Source of the DNA: Candidatus Saccharimonadota bacterium
GTDB taxonomy: Bacteria > Patescibacteriota > Saccharimonadia > Saccharimonadales > Saccharimonadaceae
Direction: 5' to 3'
Length of the DNA: 9,116 nucleotides
NCBI GenBank assembly: GCA_028289095.1
Contig: JAQGGY010000056.1
Location: 1-9,116, forward strand
The number at the start of each line of letters is the position of its first letter. Position 1 is the first letter of the stretch. A program made the translations under genes and the position numbers. The notes under the pieces were generated by a model. The model had not been told where the DNA came from. It made no database searches and saw nothing but the letters and a program-made list of their open reading frames with translations. This document shows positions 1 to 4,987 of this stretch, piece by piece.

Positions 1-436
1 CGTGTCCTGGAGTATCGAGTAATGTAATTGAACGGCCTTTGCGCACAGTTTGATAAGCGCTAATGTGCTGCGTAATACCACCAGCTTCACCAGCGGCCGC
101 TGACGTTTTAAGTACGGCATCAAGCAAACTTGTTTTACCGTGATCAACGTGGCCCATAACAGCAACGATCGGTGGACGATCGACTGCTTTACTGCTTAGT
201 TCATGAACCTTACGCGCCGAAACGGTGCTCGCTTCTTTTTTTTGCAACTCGACGTCTAGCCCGAGTTCTTCGACAATAATCGTCGCTGTTTCAAAATCAA
301 TTCGTTGATTGATGGTTGCAACAATGCCGTTTTTAAACAACTCACCAATCAAATTAGTGACAGGCAAATTGAGCGTTTCAGCTAATTCACCAACAGTAAT
401 CGAGTCAGCGACAACAAGTACTTTTTCTTGGCTCAT
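1..436 (-). CDS. infB: Translation initiation factor IF-2, N-terminal part (cut by window edge)
   Basis: IF-2 is the GTPase that brings initiator fMet-tRNA to the 30S subunit and promotes subunit joining. I translated this frame by hand; it is open from the ATG at 436-434 to the window edge, giving 145 codons. Residues 1-60 resemble the IF2_N helical domain (DSITVGELAETLNLPVTNLI). The GTPase domain follows, with the G1 P-loop GHVDHGKT at about 95-102, the switch I motif AGGITQHI at about 118-125, and G3 DTPGH at 141-145, exactly where the window ends. The N-terminal extension before the G domain is only about 90 residues, far shorter than in E. coli and typical of reduced genomes. The start is supported by AAGGAG at 444-449, seven bases upstream. 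The gene lies 67 bp downstream of rpsA on the same strand and is probably cotranscribed with it. Confidence 0.96.
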   Translation of the reverse strand, partial: MSQEKVLVVADSITVGELAETLNLPVTNLIGELFKNGIVATINQRIDFETATIIVEELGLDVELQKKEASTVSARKVHELSSKAVDRPPIVAVMGHVDHGKTSLLDAVLKTSAAAGEAGGITQHISAYQTVRKGRSITLLDTPGH

Positions 437-443
437 TTTGAAA

Positions 444-449
444 CTCCTT
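444..449 (-). promoter_or_regulatory. Shine-Dalgarno of infB
   Basis: The minus strand reads AAGGAG seven bases before the ATG at 436, which fixes the infB start. Confidence 0.8.
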
Positions 450-455
450 TTCTGC

Positions 456-476
456 CCGTCACCATTCACGTGACGG
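456..476 (-). promoter_or_regulatory. Perfect 7-bp hairpin just upstream of the infB ribosome binding site
   Basis: CCGTCAC and GTGACGG form a perfect 7-bp stem with a 7-base loop between rpsA and infB. The infB Shine-Dalgarno begins only a few bases after the stem. No T-run follows, so it is not an intrinsic terminator. It may be an RNA processing site, a stabiliser, or a control element for infB translation. A weaker imperfect dyad (CCCCGTT/AACAGGG, one mismatch) precedes it at about 481-501. Confidence 0.5.
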
Positions 477-503
477 ATTACACCCTGTTTTAATTAACGG
501 GGT

Positions 504-1583
504 TTATTTCTTTTTTTTGTCAGTCAGACTAAGGGAAATTTTGCGATTTTCCTTGTCGATATCAAGCACGGTAAATGCTTTACGCTCGTTCAATGTAAAC
601 ACTTTTTCTGGATCAACATCGTTGCCATCGCCAAGTTCGCTAATGTGAACAAGTGCTTCGACAGCTGGGCTGATTTGGACAAATGCGCCAAATGGAGTGA
701 TGCGAGTAACCGTACCTTCAACATCAGTACCGGATTTGAACTGCTCGACTTCATCAAGCCATGGGTCTTGTGTTAGTTGTTTCATGCTAAGGCTAAGGCG
801 GTCTTTATCGATTGAAATGATTTTCGCTTCGATAGTTTGGCCAACTTTAACGTAGTCACTTGGGTTATTGACGCGTTCCCAGCTAATTTCTGAGATGTGC
901 ACAAGTCCTTCAATACCTTCGACGTTAACGAAGACACCGAAATCGACAACACCAGTAACGATACCGGTAACTTTATCGCCAACAGCAAGTTTTTCAAATC
1001 GAGCAGCAAGGCCGTCTTTGATGGCTTCTTTTTCGCTAAAGATCAATTTGTTTGCTTTGCGATCGCAGTCAAGAATACGAACCTTTAGTGTCTGGCCAAC
1101 TAGGCTGTTCAAACGCTGCAAGATTTCGTCTTTGTCGCTACTGCCAACGCGTGGGTAGTGTTCGGCAGAAAGTTGTGAAACTGGTAGGAATCCACGGACA
1201 CCTTCGAATTCTACTAATAGTCCGCCACGGTTTGCATCGTAAGGAGAGACGTCGATAATATCACCAGCGTCCATCCGTGCTGCAACATCATCCCATCCAC
1301 GATCTTTGGCTGCTTTACGCAGCGAAAGAAGTGAATAGCCATTATCAAGTTCTGCATCGACGACGCTAGCTGTTACTTCGTCGCCTTCTTTTAATGCACG
1401 AGAAAATCCTACTTCGCGGCGTGGGACAAATCCAACACCTTGTGCGCCTAAATCGATAAGAACTTCGTGTTTACGAAGTGTTAATACTGTACCGGTGATT
1501 ACTTCACCTGCTGTTAATTGCTTGACACTGTCGCCTTCGGCAGCGAGCAAATCATCCATTGTTATTGTGGCTTTTGTTGCCAT
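504..1583 (-). CDS. rpsA: Ribosomal protein S1, four S1 domains
   Basis: The 359-residue product consists of four S1 (OB-fold) RNA-binding repeats, at about residues 24-90, 104-185, 201-268 and 284-354. The last two are the most canonical, with the signatures DFGVFV..EGLVHISEIS and PFGAFVQI..ALVHISELG. The first two are more divergent, as in known S1 proteins, where the N-terminal repeats contact the 30S subunit and S2. S1 recruits mRNAs, especially structured or Shine-Dalgarno-poor ones, to the small subunit. Four repeats is shorter than the six of E. coli and matches Gram-positive and CPR-like forms. The C-terminus is lysine-rich (DKKKK). The ATG at 1583 has AAGGAG at 1598-1603, an unusually long 14 bases upstream, with a small dyad in between. 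The promoter is at 1657-1685, and infB follows 67 bp downstream. Confidence 0.95.
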   Translation of the reverse strand: MATKATITMDDLLAAEGDSVKQLTAGEVITGTVLTLRKHEVLIDLGAQGVGFVPRREVGFSRALKEGDEVTASVVDAELDNGYSLLSLRKAAKDRGWDDVAARMDAGDIIDVSPYDANRGGLLVEFEGVRGFLPVSQLSAEHYPRVGSSDKDEILQRLNSLVGQTLKVRILDCDRKANKLIFSEKEAIKDGLAARFEKLAVGDKVTGIVTGVVDFGVFVNVEGIEGLVHISEISWERVNNPSDYVKVGQTIEAKIISIDKDRLSLSMKQLTQDPWLDEVEQFKSGTDVEGTVTRITPFGAFVQISPAVEALVHISELGDGNDVDPEKVFTLNERKAFTVLDIDKENRKISLSLTDKKKK

Positions 1584-1584
1584 A

Positions 1585-1603
1585 AGTCTTATTAAGACTC
1601 CTT
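1585..1603 (-). promoter_or_regulatory. rpsA ribosome binding site with palindromic spacer
   Basis: The Shine-Dalgarno AAGGAG (1598-1603) lies 14 bases from the rpsA ATG, longer than the usual 5-9. The spacer carries a dyad, AGTCTTA-A-TAAGACT on the minus strand (1585-1599), whose outer bases overlap the last two bases of the Shine-Dalgarno. A short hairpin could shorten the effective spacing or partly hide the site. Autogenous control of S1 translation is known in E. coli; any such role here is inference. Confidence 0.55.
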
Positions 1604-1656
1604 CATTAATTGATATTTCTGAAGCACGCTAAATACAGCGCTCCTAGATTATTTCT

Positions 1657-1685
1657 ATTGTACCCCAGATAGGGTGCTAAGTCAA
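1657..1685 (-). promoter_or_regulatory. Sigma70-type promoter of rpsA-infB
   Basis: On the minus strand, TTGACT (1680-1685; 5 of 6 to consensus) and TACAAT (1657-1662; 5 of 6) are separated by exactly 17 bases. The predicted start is near 1650, giving a leader of about 67 bases. The -35 box overlaps the TGA stop (1682-1684) of the upstream LPXTG gene, so rpsA has its own promoter despite the 98-bp gap. Confidence 0.75.
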
Positions 1686-2116
1686 AGTGTAACGCTACTA
1701 CGTCGTGAACGTGTATAAGCAACAATCATGCCGCTAAGTAGACCGGCACCAATAATCGAGCTAAGAAAGTCAGCTGGACCAGTTTTTGGCAATTCAGCTG
1801 TTGCGGGAGCTGGCTGCTGAGCAGCTGGCTTTGACGATTCTTTGACAGGGGCGGGTGCTGCTTTTGGCGTTTCTTTTTTAGGTTCTTCTTTTTTGGTTTC
1901 GACTGCTGCTTTTTTATCGTCTGCGACAGGGGCTGTCGTTGTGTCGGCCTTGTCCGAAGATTGCCCAGATGGTTGCACCGCTACTGGTGCAGGAGCCGTT
2001 GACGAACGCGTCGAACGCTGTTGGACTAAATATGCCCCTCCAACTAGAAGCGCCGTTAAAACGCCGCCAACTACGAGAAAATTGAGTATCGAACCACCCT
2101 GATTTGAATTTGCCAT
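1682..2116 (-). CDS. Small membrane protein with LPKTG sortase signal and Ala/Pro/Lys-rich linker
   Basis: The 144-residue protein has a hydrophobic N-terminal segment at about residues 11-31, a long disordered stretch (35-107) rich in Ala, Pro, Lys, Thr and Ser, then LPKTG at 109-113, a second hydrophobic segment (about 117-134) and a basic tail (RSRRSS). The last three elements are the classical sortase cell-wall sorting signal, in which sortase cuts between T and G and links the protein to a wall or pilin acceptor. The N-terminal helix could be a signal peptide or an uncleaved anchor; no clear signal peptidase site is visible. There is no folded domain, so it looks like a spacer or stalk. 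AGAGG precedes the ATG by six bases. No sortase gene lies in the window. The function is unknown beyond surface display. Confidence 0.85.
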   Translation of the reverse strand: MANSNQGGSILNFLVVGGVLTALLVGGAYLVQQRSTRSSTAPAPVAVQPSGQSSDKADTTTAPVADDKKAAVETKKEEPKKETPKAAPAPVKESSKPAAQQPAPATAELPKTGPADFLSSIIGAGLLSGMIVAYTRSRRSSVTL

Positions 2117-2142
2117 AGGTTACCTCTCATTTACTTTTCTTT

Positions 2143-2171
2143 ATTATACCCCTTTTTACCCCTAAGCACAA
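2143..2171 (-). promoter_or_regulatory. Promoter of the LPXTG gene
   Basis: The minus strand has a perfect TATAAT at 2143-2148 and a weak -35 (TTGTGC, 2166-2171) 17 bases upstream. The predicted start is near 2136, and an AGAGG Shine-Dalgarno precedes the ATG at 2116. It is back-to-back with the ROK promoter within an 83-bp divergent region. Confidence 0.65.
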
Positions 2172-2184
2172 TTCAGGACATATA

Positions 2185-2199
2185 TGCTACACTATTAAC
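2185..2199 (+). promoter_or_regulatory. Extended -10 promoter of the ROK gene, placed for leaderless transcription
   Basis: TG-C-TACACT (2185-2193) is an extended -10 box. It ends six bases before the ATG at 2200, so the expected start nucleotide (+7 from the box) is the A of the ATG itself. No Shine-Dalgarno is present, and an in-frame TAA just upstream excludes an earlier start. Confidence 0.6.
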
Positions 2200-3015
2200 A
2201 TGTTAGTGACAGTGGACACAGGTGGGACAAAAACGTTAATCGCTAGTTTTGAAAAAAACGGCGATGTCGGTGAAATGATTAAATTTCCGACGCCAGCGGA
2301 TCAAAATGAATACGTCACACTCTTACGCCAGACACTTGTAGAAAATTATGGAGACTGCGCTGTTGAAGCGGTCGTTATTGGGTTGCCTGGGATTATCAAG
2401 GACGGTGTCGCTGTTTGGTGTAATAACCTTGGGTGGAAAAACTTTGATGCTGGTACGGCGTTAGCAGGCGTGTTGGGCGACGCGCCAGTTTTGATTGAAA
2501 ATGACGCCAATTTAGCAGGTCTTTCCGAAACGCGAATCCTAGACCCTATCCCCACTTCGTCACTGTATGTCACCATCAGTACAGGTATAGGCACCGGCAT
2601 TATCACTAATGGAAAAATTGACCCAGGGCTTCGCTATAGCGAAGGTGGCCGTTCGTTAGTTGAATTTGACGGCATGGTGCGCGAATGGGAAAGTTTTGCA
2701 TCAGGGAAAGCAATTCACGCAACCTACGGCAAATACGCCCGCGACATCACCAGCGAAAGTGTCTGGAGGCAAATTGCCGATCGTATCAGCCGAGGCTTTT
2801 TGGCCGTCATCCCTCTTATCCAGCCTGAAATCATTATTATTGGCGGCAGTATCGGTAGCTACTTTGAAAAATATGGCCCACAACTAACGGCCATCCTACA
2901 AGAAAAATTACCTGCACATATCCCCTGTCCACAGCTTGCCCAAGCCACACACCCCGAAGAAGCAGTAATTTACGGATGCTATTATTATGCCCTCGACTAC
3001 CTCGCTCGTCAGTAG
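2200..3015 (+). CDS. ROK-family sugar kinase (glucokinase-like)
   Basis: The 271-residue protein has the ASKHA-fold kinase layout of the ROK family. The phosphate-1 loop is DTGGTKT at 6-12, GLPG is at 61-64, and the catalytic-base motif ENDANLAG is at 100-107 with D102 as the likely base. The glycine-rich STGIGTGI is at 127-134 and the C-terminal adenosine loop IIIIGGSIGS at 211-220. ROK kinases phosphorylate hexoses such as glucose, N-acetylglucosamine or N-acetylmannosamine with ATP. The usual zinc site is missing: the His of the ExGH motif is Arg (EGGR, 148-151) and the CxCGxxGC cluster is gone, with the sequence passing directly to WESFASGKAI. There is no N-terminal helix-turn-helix, so this is an enzyme rather than a ROK repressor. 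The substrate cannot be assigned. It overlaps the next gene by 29 bp. Confidence 0.88.
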   Translation: MLVTVDTGGTKTLIASFEKNGDVGEMIKFPTPADQNEYVTLLRQTLVENYGDCAVEAVVIGLPGIIKDGVAVWCNNLGWKNFDAGTALAGVLGDAPVLIENDANLAGLSETRILDPIPTSSLYVTISTGIGTGIITNGKIDPGLRYSEGGRSLVEFDGMVREWESFASGKAIHATYGKYARDITSESVWRQIADRISRGFLAVIPLIQPEIIIIGGSIGSYFEKYGPQLTAILQEKLPAHIPCPQLAQATHPEEAVIYGCYYYALDYLARQ

Positions 3016-3442
3016 TTTACATAGTGACTTTCCAGGATTCATTTTTAGGGAAAGCAATGAGTTTCATTGGTCACCCAGAGAAAATACTATTTTTTATGAT
3101 CATACGTCTGATGACTGCGCGTCACTATTGCACGAGCTTGCCCATGCAATATTGCAGCATACCAAATACGCCAAAGACATCCAATTAATAGAGATGGAAC
3201 GTGATGCTTGGGACCACGCAACCACTACTCTGGCGCCTATTTATACCATCGAAATCAGTCATGCCGCCACCCAGGACGCACTAGATACCTACCGCGACTG
3301 GTTGCATGCACGTAGCACATGCCCCCACTGTAAAGCGACTGGCATACAGTCAAAAAAGAACCAATACAGGTGTGTATTATGTTCGACGAAATGGCGCGTG
3401 AACGATGCGCGCATCTGCGCGCTGCGTCGCTACGCTCTATAG
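2987..3442 (+). CDS. Small HExxH zinc protein with C-terminal zinc ribbon (M78/IrrE-like)
   Basis: This 151-residue cytosolic protein has HELAHAILQH with H49, E50 and H53, followed by IEMERDAWDHA (68-78). This resembles the M78 (ImmA/IrrE) metallopeptidase layout, in which a downstream ExEA-type motif supplies the third zinc ligand, here probably E71 or E69. At the C-terminus, CPHC (112-115) and CVLC (129-132) form a four-cysteine zinc ribbon followed by a basic tail. M78 proteins often cleave repressors. A metallopeptidase core fused to a zinc ribbon could act on a nucleic-acid-bound or ribosome-bound target, but that is inference. The ATG overlaps the end of the ROK gene by 29 bp in another frame with only a weak ribosome site, which suggests translational coupling. 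No M78-type helix-turn-helix is visible. Confidence 0.75.
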   Translation: MPSTTSLVSSLHSDFPGFIFRESNEFHWSPRENTIFYDHTSDDCASLLHELAHAILQHTKYAKDIQLIEMERDAWDHATTTLAPIYTIEISHAATQDALDTYRDWLHARSTCPHCKATGIQSKKNQYRCVLCSTKWRVNDARICALRRYAL

Positions 3443-3445
3443 TAC

Positions 3446-3480
3446 AAAAAAATACCCAGAGAAACCTCTGGGTATTTTTT
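3446..3480. terminator. Strong bidirectional intrinsic terminator between convergent genes
   Basis: ATACCCAGAG and CTCTGGGTAT form a perfect 10-bp stem (3452-3475) with an AAAC loop. It is flanked by an A-run on the left and a T-run on the right that extend the pairing. It lies just after the HExxH gene stop and 15 bp past the stop of the minus-strand KGG gene, so it can serve both. Confidence 0.9.
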
Positions 3481-3494
3481 ATATCATTGACTAC

Positions 3495-3701
3495 TTACGC
3501 AGCTGCGTCAGTAGCAACTTTTTTGCGGCGTGAAATACGTCCACCCTTTGCACCAGCAATACGTGCTAGTTCAGGGTTAGCGGCAAAACCGCCTGTGCGA
3601 CCGTTCTTGCCGCCTTGTGCACCAATCTTCGCGTAGAACATTGGATCTTTTGCTAAATTCTTTGCAGCCGCTTTTTGGCCACCAGCTTTTGTTCCAGCCA
3701 T
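3495..3701 (-). CDS. KGG-motif small stress-type protein (GsiB/YciG/con-10-like)
   Basis: The 68-residue, glycine- and lysine-rich hydrophilic protein contains repeated KGG-like units (AGGQKAA 7-13, GAQGGKNGRTGGFAANPE 27-44, GAKGGRISRRKK 50-61). This pattern is shared by small bacterial stress proteins and fungal con-10. Members are intrinsically disordered and hydrophilic, and are linked to general or desiccation stress; their molecular action is unclear. I place the start at the ATG at 3699-3701 because AGAGGAG lies just upstream (3712-3718). An in-frame GTG at 3734 would put that Shine-Dalgarno inside the gene and add residues not seen in the family. A consensus -35/-10 promoter lies upstream. 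The A-rich tail (VATDAAA) is probably unstructured. Confidence 0.87.
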   Translation of the reverse strand: MAGTKAGGQKAAAKNLAKDPMFYAKIGAQGGKNGRTGGFAANPELARIAGAKGGRISRRKKVATDAAA

Positions 3702-3711
3702 GGAATTAATT

Positions 3712-3718
3712 CTCCTCT
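3712..3718 (-). promoter_or_regulatory. Shine-Dalgarno that decides the KGG-protein start
   Basis: AGAGGAG on the minus strand lies about ten bases from the ATG at 3701 and supports this start over the upstream in-frame GTG at 3734. Confidence 0.75.
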
Positions 3719-3748
3719 TATCCAAGGTCTCCACCTCGGTTATTACCT

Positions 3749-3763
3749 CACATATGCTATGTG
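3749..3763. promoter_or_regulatory. Palindrome in the KGG-gene leader, candidate operator
   Basis: CACATA-TGC-TATGTG is a perfect 6+3+6 dyad lying just downstream of the predicted transcription start (about 3766) of the KGG gene. The promoter spacer also carries tandem GCTAT units, echoing the dyad centre. This is a typical place for repressor binding; no regulator is identified in the window. Confidence 0.4.
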
Positions 3764-3772
3764 TATGAATCT

Positions 3773-3801
3773 ATATTAGCATAGCATAGCCTTTTTGTCA
3801 A
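3773..3801 (-). promoter_or_regulatory. Consensus promoter of the KGG gene
   Basis: The minus strand has a perfect TTGACA (3796-3801), a 17-base spacer and TAATAT (3773-3778) preceded by TGC, so it is also an extended -10. It is among the best promoter matches in the window, suggesting high expression. Confidence 0.75.
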
Positions 3802-3803
3802 TA

Positions 3804-3845
3804 TGTACATAAGCACTTTTTTATTATATTTGTACTGTTGCACTT
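3804..3845 (+). repeat. Imperfect direct repeat TGTAC-N4-GCACTT in a divergent promoter region
   Basis: TGTACATAAGCACTT (3804-3818) and TGTACTGTTGCACTT (3831-3845) share 11 of 15 bases at a 27-base period. They lie between the minus-strand KGG promoter and the plus-strand promoter at 3856. They could be regulator sites, though chance in AT-rich DNA cannot be excluded. Confidence 0.3.
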
Positions 3846-3855
3846 ATTCTGCTGG

Positions 3856-3864
3856 TGCTATATT
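3856..3864 (+). promoter_or_regulatory. Extended -10 promoter of the mini-transcription unit
   Basis: TG-C-TATATT (3856-3864) is an extended -10, and an overlapping TATTAT at 3861-3866 is an alternative box. The predicted start is 3871-3873. The arrangement from TGCTA to ATG closely resembles the ROK gene promoter (TGCTATATTATAAATATG against TGCTACACTATTAACATG). Confidence 0.5.
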
Positions 3865-3870
3865 ATAAAT

Positions 3871-3942
3871 ATGCACCTGTTTGAATCCCAAATTTAGATT
3901 CAAATAAAAACGACCACATCTGCGAGATTGGTCGTTTTTTAT
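3871..3942 (+). ncRNA. Candidate small RNA or leader of about 70 nt with two hairpins
   Basis: Starting at the predicted transcription start, the segment contains an 8-codon ORF (ATG 3871 to TAG 3895-3897, MHLFESQI). Next comes a perfect 8-bp hairpin, TTTGAATC/GATTCAAA (3880-3904), that covers the end of the ORF, and then a strong terminator hairpin with a T-run. No longer coding frame exists here. It could be a stand-alone small RNA, a peptide-sensing leader without a downstream gene, or the remnant of a leaderless gene. There is no match to an RNA family that I recognise. Confidence 0.4.
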
Positions 3943-3946
3943 TTAT
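3902..3946. terminator. Bidirectional intrinsic terminator
   Basis: AAAAACGACCA and TGGTCGTTTTT pair, and inside them ATCT/AGAT continues the stem around a GCG loop, with one bulged C. A-rich and T-rich flanks on both sides allow function in either direction. On the plus strand it ends the mini-unit starting at 3871. On the minus strand it lies about 40 bp past the membrane-protein gene at 3982. Confidence 0.8.
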
Positions 3947-3981
3947 TACCTTCGAGATCTAAACGATCAGGACGAGTTCTG

Positions 3982-4278
3982 TTATGGCCAAATGATCATA
4001 CAAGCGGCCGGATACACGGTAAGTACGACGAAGCAAGCTAAAGCAACGCGGCGGTACCTAAGATGAGTAGGACGGAAAAACGTTATAGCTATAGCCACCA
4101 ATGCAGCCAAGCCAGTCGCAAACATAAGTATCCCCGCGCCCAGAATCGGAAATAACATACCTAAATCAGTTCTAGGATTAAGTATTATAAACGAGAAAAG
4201 AACCGAAAAGGCCATTGTGTATATAACCGCTTGATGCGAATAGTCTGTAGGGGCTTTATATTTAGTCATGATACCCAT
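3982..4278 (-). CDS. Small three-helix membrane protein, unrecognised
   Basis: The product is about 98 residues from the ATG at 4278, or 95 from the ATG at 4269. An in-frame TTG at 4296 is possible, but GAGGA abuts it directly, which is too close. Three hydrophobic segments are visible, at about residues 17-33, 41-67 and 77-96 counted from 4278. A basic loop with RPTHLRYRR lies between the second and third, suggesting it faces the cytoplasm. The N-terminus (MTKYKAPTDYSHQAV) is short and polar. An extended -10-like TGT-TAGTAT sits seven bases before the 4269 ATG, so a leaderless start there is conceivable. I do not recognise the family. It resembles other small integral membrane proteins of reduced genomes and shares a terminator with the facing mini-unit. 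Confidence 0.65.
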   Translation of the reverse strand: MGIMTKYKAPTDYSHQAVIYTMAFSVLFSFIILNPRTDLGMLFPILGAGILMFATGLAALVAIAITFFRPTHLRYRRVALACFVVLTVYPAACMIIWP

Positions 4279-4352
4279 ACTAACATACTGTTTCAATCCT
4301 CATGACTCTGTGAACGCTGCAAAGCAACTATGTACTTAGACGGCTATAGTTT

Positions 4353-4931
4353 TTAACCTTTTTCATCATCTGTCACCTCAAACCATGTACTGTACGTCTT
4401 TGCGAGTGCTGCCGTTAATTCACCTTGGAGCTTAATAATATCAATTCCCTGCACTGATCGGCCATCTTCTTCATAGAAGCCTTCTAGTATAGGCCGTTTA
4501 GTAGACGCATTTGGTCTGCGATCATAAAAATAAACCGACGTATCAACTTCCCGCTCCGCCTCAAGGGTAAAGCGAGCATACATATGTAAATAATGAGGTA
4601 AATGATCGGCGACAATCGAAACCATGATAGACTGATCATCAATATCACATACGCTGACATGGTTCGGTAGATAATTATTTACAGTCGCACGAACCCAAGT
4701 ATCCATGTACTCTGATGTGGAATAATATAATAGATTATCAATTGTCACATCCTCTCCTTCGAAAGGAGCGGCGTCGGCTTCGAGTAACTTATAGAATTTG
4801 TACGCTTCTTTACCGACACTTGCCTGAACATAAGACTGCTTTAATTCACTCACCATATCAATGGTGGATGCTAAGGCACTATCATCAAATTGTTGATCAA
4901 TGTATGCTTCGGTTGAGATTCGTTCTGACAT
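4353..4931 (-). CDS. Acidic cytosolic protein of unknown function
   Basis: The 192-residue protein has no signal peptide, membrane segment or motif I recognise. It is acidic and soluble, with helical N-terminal stretches (DDSALASTIDMVSELKQ, GKEAYKFYKLLEAD) and a more beta-like central part (VSVCDIDDQSIMVSIVADHL). A Tyr/Arg-containing strand (TSVYFYDRRP) follows, then a C-terminal helix (IKLQGELTAALAKTYSTWFEV). The only cysteine is C95. The ATG at 4931 lacks a clear Shine-Dalgarno; TACACT lies 14 bases upstream of it and could be a -10 giving a very short leader. The -35 region overlaps one arm of the 16-bp inverted repeat. The length of the open frame and its sensible composition support a real gene, probably lineage-specific. 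Confidence 0.75.
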   Translation of the reverse strand: MSERISTEAYIDQQFDDSALASTIDMVSELKQSYVQASVGKEAYKFYKLLEADAAPFEGEDVTIDNLLYYSTSEYMDTWVRATVNNYLPNHVSVCDIDDQSIMVSIVADHLPHYLHMYARFTLEAEREVDTSVYFYDRRPNASTKRPILEGFYEEDGRSVQGIDIIKLQGELTAALAKTYSTWFEVTDDEKG

Positions 4932-4987
4932 TTTTACTACTTAGTGTATGTTTAGTTCAATGGAAATGTAGATTGTTAGCAGTGCAG

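Noticed and set aside
782..1258. Several open frames on the plus strand opposite rpsA
   Set aside because: They lie wholly antisense to a confidently identified S1 gene and show no domain, ribosome site or family resemblance.
1842..2102. 86-codon plus-strand open frame opposite the LPXTG gene
   Set aside because: Its hydrophobic, Thr/Ser-rich product is the mirror of the Ala/Pro/Lys-rich linker; the minus-strand gene has a start signal, promoter and LPKTG signal.
2346..2887. Open frames overlapping the ROK gene on both strands
   Set aside because: The ROK frame has all family motifs; the others have none.
3370..3636. Plus-strand open frame running through the terminator and antisense to the KGG gene
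   Set aside because: It would cross a strong terminator hairpin and has no recognisable content.
3702..3734. Upstream GTG start for the KGG protein (11 extra residues)
   Set aside because: The Shine-Dalgarno AGAGGAG lies inside that extension, and the family pattern begins at the downstream ATG.
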